Position numbers and translations under genes: made by a program
In this document: positions 6,914-10,489 of the stretch, piece after piece
Numbering within the stretch: position 1 is the stretch's first letter
How the letters are laid out: every line of letters begins with the position of its first letter
Assembly: GCA_944331815.1 (NCBI GenBank)
Contig: CALVIQ010000099.1
Coordinates: 1 to 10,489, forward strand
Source: an uncultured Bacilli bacterium
Lineage (GTDB): Bacteria; Bacillota_I; Bacilli_A; RF39; UBA660
Length of the DNA: 10,489 nucleotides
Direction of reading: 5' to 3'
Notes under the pieces: generated by a model
Seen by the model: only the letters and a program-made list of their open reading frames with translations
Databases searched by the model: none
What the model was told of the DNA's origin: nothing

Positions 6914-7915
6914 AAATAAATAATTTGAAATATATCGTCTTTTCTTTATTAAAAGTTTATTTTCTCTTGAAGGATGGATTCTGTTTGATAAAAATATAAA
7001 ACCAATTTTGTTTTCTCTATCTACAATTAAAGTGTTGCCAGTAAATCCTGTATGATATATCGTATCGTCACTGCAAAATGAACCTGTTGTTCTACTTTTA
7101 CCAACTCCCCAACCGATAGATCGAATATTATTTTCTTTACCTTTCACAAATGGTCTAAACCATAAATCAATATATTTTTTTTCAATAAAAATTTTATCAC
7201 CTATTTTACCATCATTTAGAATCATTTCTATAAATTTTATTAGATCATTAATATTTGAAAATAATCCAGCAGCGCCACAAATACCATTTAGCATACACGC
7301 TTTTTCATCATGGACGATACCTCGAACTATACCACGTTCCTTGGTCATCTCTGTAGGTGCACAATTTTCCTTATTTTGAGGATTAAATGTAGTACTTGTC
7401 ATATGTAATGGTTTAAATATTTCTTCCTCTGCTAATATATTTAAAGGTTTATCATAAATCTTTTCTATTATAAATCCCAAAAAAATAAAATTTAAATCTG
7501 AATATATAACATCTGTATCAGTTTTATAAAATAATTCTTTGTTATAAAAAAAATCAATTAATTCTTCTTTATTATTAACTTCATTCCATTTAACATCAGC
7601 TATTAAACCTGAAGTATGAGTTAATAGATGAAAAATTGTTATATTATCATATTTAAACCTTGGTAAATATTTTTTAACTTTATCCGTTAATTTTATTCTG
7701 CCTTCTTGTAACAATTTAGTAATCAATGTATTAGTAACAATTACTTTTGTTAAAGAAGCTAAATCATATAAGGTATTAATATTATTTTCTTCTATTGTAG
7801 GAACTAGTGATTTATAACCAATACTATTTATTTCAATATTTTTTTGAGTTATGATTGCATAATTACAGCCTGGAAATACTTTTTGTTTTACTAATTTTTC
7901 TAAGTATTCTTTCAT
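6887..7915 (-). CDS. Serine hydrolase of the beta-lactamase/AmiE type
   Basis: A 342-residue protein of the serine beta-lactamase-like family (PF00144). The nucleophile motif is SLTK (54-57, SxxK), the second motif is YSD (138-140), and HTG (288-290) stands for the KTG triad. FHLLTHTSGL (95-104) and VHDEKA...GAAGLFS (201-220) are typical of the branch that includes Bacillus subtilis AmiE (YbbE), an N-acetylmuramyl-L-alanine amidase of muropeptide rescue. Other members are esterases or D,D-peptidases, so the substrate is not fixed. There is no signal peptide or membrane helix, which favours a cytoplasmic recycling enzyme over a resistance beta-lactamase. It starts 1 base after the sigH stop with GAGGT 5 bases upstream of the ATG, so it is almost surely co-transcribed with sigH. 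It ends inside the shared terminator. No murQ/murP/nagZ partners are visible here. Confidence 0.88.
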   Translation of the reverse strand: MKEYLEKLVKQKVFPGCNYAIITQKNIEINSIGYKSLVPTIEENNINTLYDLASLTKVIVTNTLITKLLQEGRIKLTDKVKKYLPRFKYDNITIFHLLTHTSGLIADVKWNEVNNKEELIDFFYNKELFYKTDTDVIYSDLNFIFLGFIIEKIYDKPLNILAEEEIFKPLHMTSTTFNPQNKENCAPTEMTKERGIVRGIVHDEKACMLNGICGAAGLFSNINDLIKFIEMILNDGKIGDKIFIEKKYIDLWFRPFVKGKENNIRSIGWGVGKSRTTGSFCSDDTIYHTGFTGNTLIVDRENKIGFIFLSNRIHPSRENKLLIKKRRYISNYLFKKIKQVQQ

Positions 7916-7916
7916 T

Positions 7917-8516
7917 TTATACCTCTTTCATTATCTTTTTTAATTTTGTCTTTATTCTTTGAATAGTATTGTCAATAACTTTTGGTTCTTTTTCTAATAT
8001 ATCAGCTATTTCCTTATAATTAAAATAATTTTTTTTAAGTTCAAATACTTGTTTTTCTAAATCAGTTAATTGTTTGTTTAATTCATTTAATATTTTTTCT
8101 TGGTAATCATTTTCTTCTATCATATCAGATGGATTATTTGAATTATCAATTAAAAATTTATCAATGTTATTTTCTTCATCATCTTCTAATGAAATAGATT
8201 CGTTTAATATTTTATTCTTATAAGTTCTTGTACTTTTAACTAAACTATACATTCTTCTTTCAATACATAGTTTAGCATAAGTTCCAAAATTAGTTTCTTT
8301 ATCTTCTCTGAAAGAATTAATTGCTTCATTTAACCCTACTAATCCTTCCTGTATTAAATCATTTATATCTATTCCACCATTACAATATTTTATTAATTTT
8401 TTAGCTAAATTAATAGTTAAAGGACGATATTTATATATAAGTATTTCATTAGCATCTTCATTACAACTATAAATATGATCTAACAATTCATAATCATTAA
8501 AATCTTTATAATTCAT
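7917..8516 (-). CDS. sigH: RNA polymerase sigma factor SigH
   Basis: A 199-residue sigma-70 family protein of the SigH (Spo0H) type. Region 2 (about 25-97) includes DINDLIQEGLVGLNEAINSF and FGTYAKLCIERRM, for core binding and -10 recognition. Region 4 (about 145-194) contains NYKEIADILEKEPKVIDNTI, the helix-turn-helix for -35 recognition. The end 'IDNTIQRIKTKLKKIM' closely parallels B. subtilis SigH 'IDNALQRVKRKLEKYL'. Synteny agrees: in Bacilli sigH lies downstream of mrnC and rlmB. The intervening rae1 (yacP) gene of B. subtilis is missing here. SigH drives early sporulation in spore formers and competence genes in some non-sporulating relatives. The start has AGGAGG 5 bases upstream. No own promoter is evident, so it should be expressed with the operon. 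Confidence 0.93.
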   Translation of the reverse strand: MNYKDFNDYELLDHIYSCNEDANEILIYKYRPLTINLAKKLIKYCNGGIDINDLIQEGLVGLNEAINSFREDKETNFGTYAKLCIERRMYSLVKSTRTYKNKILNESISLEDDEENNIDKFLIDNSNNPSDMIEENDYQEKILNELNKQLTDLEKQVFELKKNYFNYKEIADILEKEPKVIDNTIQRIKTKLKKIMKEV

Positions 8517-8518
8517 AA

Positions 8519-9178
8519 TTACCTCCTAGTTTCAAATATAATAATACCAGCCGCTACTGAAGCATTTAAACTATTAACTTCTCCCTGCATTGGAATTGTT
8601 GCTATAAAATCACAAGATTCTTTTACCAACCTACTTATACCATTTCCCTCGTTACCAATTATTATAACAATTTTACCTTTATAATCAATTTGCTTATAAT
8701 CAGTACCTTCCATATCTGTTCCAATAATCCAATAATTATTTTTTTTAAGATAATTAATCGTTTGAACTAAATTAGTAACTTCATAAATATTAACTCTATC
8801 TAAACATCCTGCACTTGTTTTCATAACTGTACTATTTACTTTAACACTTCTATCTTTAGGAATTATTATATCTTTAATTCCTGCTGCTTCACAAGTTCTA
8901 ATTATTGCTCCAAAATTATGAGGATCTTCTAAATGATCTAACATAACAACAATATCACTATTTAATTCACTTATATCTTTATATTCATAATCAGCTATTT
9001 TTAAAACTATTCCTTGATGAACACCATCAACCATTTTATCTAATTTATTTTTATCAACATAAACTATAGGTGCTTTAATATTTTTAAGTATTTCTTTATC
9101 TTTAAAATTATTAGCAACATAAACTTTTTCAATTTTACTATTAATATCTTTAGCTACATTTTTACCATATACGTACAT
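8519..9178 (-). CDS. rlmB: 23S rRNA 2'-O-ribose methyltransferase RlmB
   Basis: A 219-residue SpoU/TrmH-family (SPOUT) enzyme that methylates a ribose of 23S rRNA (Gm2251 in E. coli) using S-adenosylmethionine. The N-terminal substrate-binding domain (about 1-68) begins YVYGKNVAKDI and includes DGVHQGIVLKI. The knotted catalytic domain has motif 1 LDHLEDPHNFGAIIRTCEAA (about 81-100), motif 2 IIIGNEGNGISRLV and motif 3 IPMQGEVNSLNASVAAGI. All three are intact. It is somewhat shorter than typical RlmB (about 245), with the N-terminal domain trimmed. The ATG has AGGAGA 6 bases upstream and overlaps the end of mrnC by 25 bases. Its last two codons, AGG AGG, form the ribosome site of sigH. The assignment to RlmB over other SpoU paralogues rests on sequence and the mrnC-sigH context. 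Confidence 0.93.
   Translation of the reverse strand: MYVYGKNVAKDINSKIEKVYVANNFKDKEILKNIKAPIVYVDKNKLDKMVDGVHQGIVLKIADYEYKDISELNSDIVVMLDHLEDPHNFGAIIRTCEAAGIKDIIIPKDRSVKVNSTVMKTSAGCLDRVNIYEVTNLVQTINYLKKNNYWIIGTDMEGTDYKQIDYKGKIVIIIGNEGNGISRLVKESCDFIATIPMQGEVNSLNASVAAGIIIFETRR
8522..8527 (-). promoter_or_regulatory. sigH ribosome binding site formed by the last rlmB codons
   Basis: AGGAGG on the minus strand, which is also the Arg-Arg end of RlmB, followed by TAA and then the sigH ATG 5 bases after the site. It implies tight coupling of rlmB and sigH translation. Confidence 0.75.
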
Positions 9179-9537
9179 AACAGTTCTCCTATTTCTTCTA
9201 TTCTTTTATAATCATTTTTCAAATATAAATACCCTATTATAGCTTCAAATCCTGTTGCATATTTATAAGTTATAATATCAGTATTTTTAGGATGTGAATT
9301 AGATTTATGATTTCTACCTCTATAAAATATTTCTAATTCATCATCAGTTAATTTATTTTCTTCTATTAATTTAGTAACAAAACTACATTGTCCTTTCGCA
9401 CTTACATATTTAATAGCTTCTTTTTGTAATGTTTTTACTTTATTGATACCTTGATCTATTAAATATTTTCTAATCATTTTTTCAAAAACACTATCGCCTA
9501 AATAAGCCAAAACTAAAACATTTTTATCCAATTTCAT
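9154..9537 (-). CDS. mrnC: Mini-ribonuclease III
   Basis: A 127-residue RNase III-like protein lacking the double-stranded RNA binding domain. In Bacillus, Mini-III matures 23S rRNA precursor by cutting double-stranded stalks, helped by ribosomal protein L3. Visible signatures are LVLAYLGDSVFE (about 8-19), the basic stretch YRGRNHKSNS, and YATGFEAIIGYLYLKND near the end, the last being the second catalytic helix. The acidic catalytic residues (Asp in LGD, Glu in GFEA) are present. Length is typical. The ATG at 9537 gives the usual short N-terminus; a TTG at 9549 would add four residues but has no clear ribosome site. Even the ATG has only a weak AGGA three bases away, so initiation may depend on coupling to rbgA, which it overlaps by 14 bases. 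Mini-III and RlmB act on the same 23S rRNA. Confidence 0.93.
   Translation of the reverse strand: MKLDKNVLVLAYLGDSVFEKMIRKYLIDQGINKVKTLQKEAIKYVSAKGQCSFVTKLIEENKLTDDELEIFYRGRNHKSNSHPKNTDIITYKYATGFEAIIGYLYLKNDYKRIEEIGELLCTYMVKM
9185..9190 (-). promoter_or_regulatory. Ribosome binding site of rlmB inside mrnC
   Basis: AGGAGA on the minus strand, 6 bases before the rlmB ATG at 9178. It supports the overlapping start. Confidence 0.6.
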
Positions 9538-10399
9538 CAATCCTATCAAAAGTTATATTTTTGATATAACCATTTTTAATGTCATTTATTATAACATTAA
9601 TTACTTTATCATAATCAACTTGTCCACCCTTAATTAAACAACCTCTTTTTTTACCTATTATATCAAATGTATCTATTATATCTTCACTTATATCTTCAAT
9701 ACTATATCTTTCTTTTAATTTATCTTTATAGTATTTATTTAAAGTGTTTAAAATATATTCACACACATCAAACAAAGGTAATATTTCTTCTTTAATTGCT
9801 GTTAAACTAGCAAGATTTAGAGCTACTTTTTGATTATCTAATTTAGGCCATAAAATACCTGGAGTATCTAATAATTCTAATTCATTATTAATTCTAATCC
9901 AATTTAATTGTTTTGTAACACCTGGTTTATTACCTACATCCACTGCTTTTTTACCAACTAATCTATTTAATAAAGTAGATTTACCAACATTAGGAATCCC
10001 TATTATTAATACCCTAGTTCTTCTTTTTAATAATCCTTTTTGTTCTCTTTTTTTATTTTTTTCTTCCATTATTTCATTAGTTAAATTAAATAATAGCTTT
10101 AAATTTGGTTTGTTTTCTAAATCGATTGGTAAAACATTATAACCTTTTTCTTGATAATATTTAATCCATTTATCAGTTTCTTTTTTATCACATAAATCAT
10201 ATTTAGTCATTATTAATATTCTTGGTTTATTTTTAATTACTTCATCAATATCTTTTATTTTAGATGAGTAAGGCATTCTTGCATCAATTACTTCATAAAC
10301 TATATCTATCAAATCTAGTTGTTCTTTTACCAATCTTTTTGTTTTTGCCATATGGCCTGGATACCAGTTTATATTTGTCGAATTTTGTCTATTATCCAT
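9524..10399 (-). CDS. rbgA: Ribosome biogenesis GTPase RbgA (YlqF)
   Basis: A 291-residue circularly permuted GTPase (YlqF/MTG1 family) needed for late assembly of the 50S subunit. The N-terminus carries INWYPGHMAKTKR (10-22), the family signature. Motif order is permuted: G4 TKYD (65-68), G1 GIPNVGKS (134-141), G2 Thr162 in PGVTKQ, G3 DTPG (178-181). The C-terminal helical domain (about 195-291) ends in GGQVDYDKV and a NITFDRIDE tail typical of the family. Length matches B. subtilis RbgA (about 282). The G4 motif has Thr where NKxD has Asn; Lys and Asp remain. The ATG is preceded by AAGGAAGTGA, close to the ideal ribosome site, overlapping the stop of the upstream gene. It shares an operon with two 23S rRNA processing/modifying enzymes, a coherent large-subunit maturation set. 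Confidence 0.95.
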   Translation of the reverse strand: MDNRQNSTNINWYPGHMAKTKRLVKEQLDLIDIVYEVIDARMPYSSKIKDIDEVIKNKPRILIMTKYDLCDKKETDKWIKYYQEKGYNVLPIDLENKPNLKLLFNLTNEIMEEKNKKREQKGLLKRRTRVLIIGIPNVGKSTLLNRLVGKKAVDVGNKPGVTKQLNWIRINNELELLDTPGILWPKLDNQKVALNLASLTAIKEEILPLFDVCEYILNTLNKYYKDKLKERYSIEDISEDIIDTFDIIGKKRGCLIKGGQVDYDKVINVIINDIKNGYIKNITFDRIDEIG

Positions 10400-10403
10400 A
10401 CTA

Positions 10404-10413
10404 TCACTTCCTT
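10404..10413 (-). promoter_or_regulatory. Ribosome binding site of rbgA
   Basis: AAGGAAGTGA on the minus strand, one mismatch from AAGGAGGTGA, a few bases before the ATG at 10399. It contains the TGA stop of the upstream gene. Confidence 0.7.
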
Positions 10414-10489
10414 AATTTCTTTGTAATTCTTCTTTCTGTTAAAGGTAATATTTCTGCTGACTGCTCATCATACAAATTATTTACTAATT
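10404..10489 (-). CDS. C-terminal end of an unidentified upstream gene (partial)
   Basis: An open frame enters from the right edge and gives 27 residues ending ...ILPLTERRITKKLRK, followed by tandem in-frame stops TGA TAG. The tail is basic. The stop lies 4 bases before the rbgA ATG and overlaps its ribosome binding site, as expected for the preceding gene of an operon. The fragment is too short to name; the usual rbgA neighbours (rplS, lepB) are not recognisable in it. Confidence 0.5.
   Translation of the reverse strand, partial: LVNNLYDEQSAEILPLTERRITKKLRK

Noticed and set aside
6887..7915. Antibiotic-resistance beta-lactamase
   Set aside because: No signal peptide, and motifs (SLTK, YSD, HTG, VHDEKA) fit the AmiE/esterase-type branch rather than true beta-lactamases.
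1..10489. Mycoplasma-type code (TGA as Trp)
   Set aside because: All recognised proteins use TGG for Trp, none has an internal TGA, and the only TGA seen is a stop just before rbgA.
1..10489. CRISPR, tRNA/rRNA genes, insertion sequences, phage genes
   Set aside because: No spaced direct repeats, no cloverleaf or rRNA-like sequence in the three short gaps, and no transposase, integrase or terminal repeats.

Overview
The window is very AT-rich, gene-dense DNA from a low-GC Gram-positive bacterium (Bacillota). The gene order mrnC-rlmB-sigH, the purine-rich ribosome binding sites and single-pass envelope proteins all fit that group. Tryptophan is encoded by TGG and no reading frame contains an internal TGA, so the standard bacterial code applies rather than the Mycoplasma code. 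The style of the pilin and of the tandem-domain surface protein resembles uncultured gut Bacilli/Erysipelotrichia-like lineages, but the species cannot be fixed from this sequence. There are no RNA genes, insertion sequences or CRISPR arrays, and no gene-free stretch exceeds about 110 bases.

Right part (10489 to 6887, minus strand): a tightly packed housekeeping operon. It holds the tail of an unidentified gene, rbgA (ribosome assembly GTPase), mrnC (Mini-ribonuclease III), rlmB (23S rRNA 2'-O-methyltransferase), sigH (alternative sigma factor) and a serine hydrolase of the beta-lactamase/AmiE type. Genes overlap or lie a few bases apart, and several ribosome binding sites sit inside the last codons of the gene before. 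The operon ends at a strong hairpin that also ends the convergent operon.

Middle (4496 to 6878, plus strand): a two-gene operon. The first gene encodes a membrane-anchored protein with two copies of a 'WRIV...RP...GNGT..PY' domain. The second encodes a membrane-anchored phosphodiester glycosidase (NAGPA family).

Left part (4486 to 326, minus strand): a divergent three-gene operon. It encodes a large membrane-anchored CotH-type kinase with three lamin-tail domains, a VTC-type (polyphosphate polymerase fold) protein, and a DUF4956 membrane protein. A type IV pilin-like prepilin gene follows and runs off the left edge.

The most interesting feature is the 105-base gap between the two divergent operons. 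Two well-formed extended -10 promoters point outward with identical -35 hexamers (TTGTCT), and both -35 boxes lie in the arms of one perfect 8-bp inverted repeat (4531-4551). This suggests that the kinase/VTC/DUF4956 operon and the glycosidase operon are controlled together as one envelope-polymer system. The biochemical link proposed (polyphosphate or phosphodiester polymer made inside, passed through DUF4956 and acted on outside) is inference.
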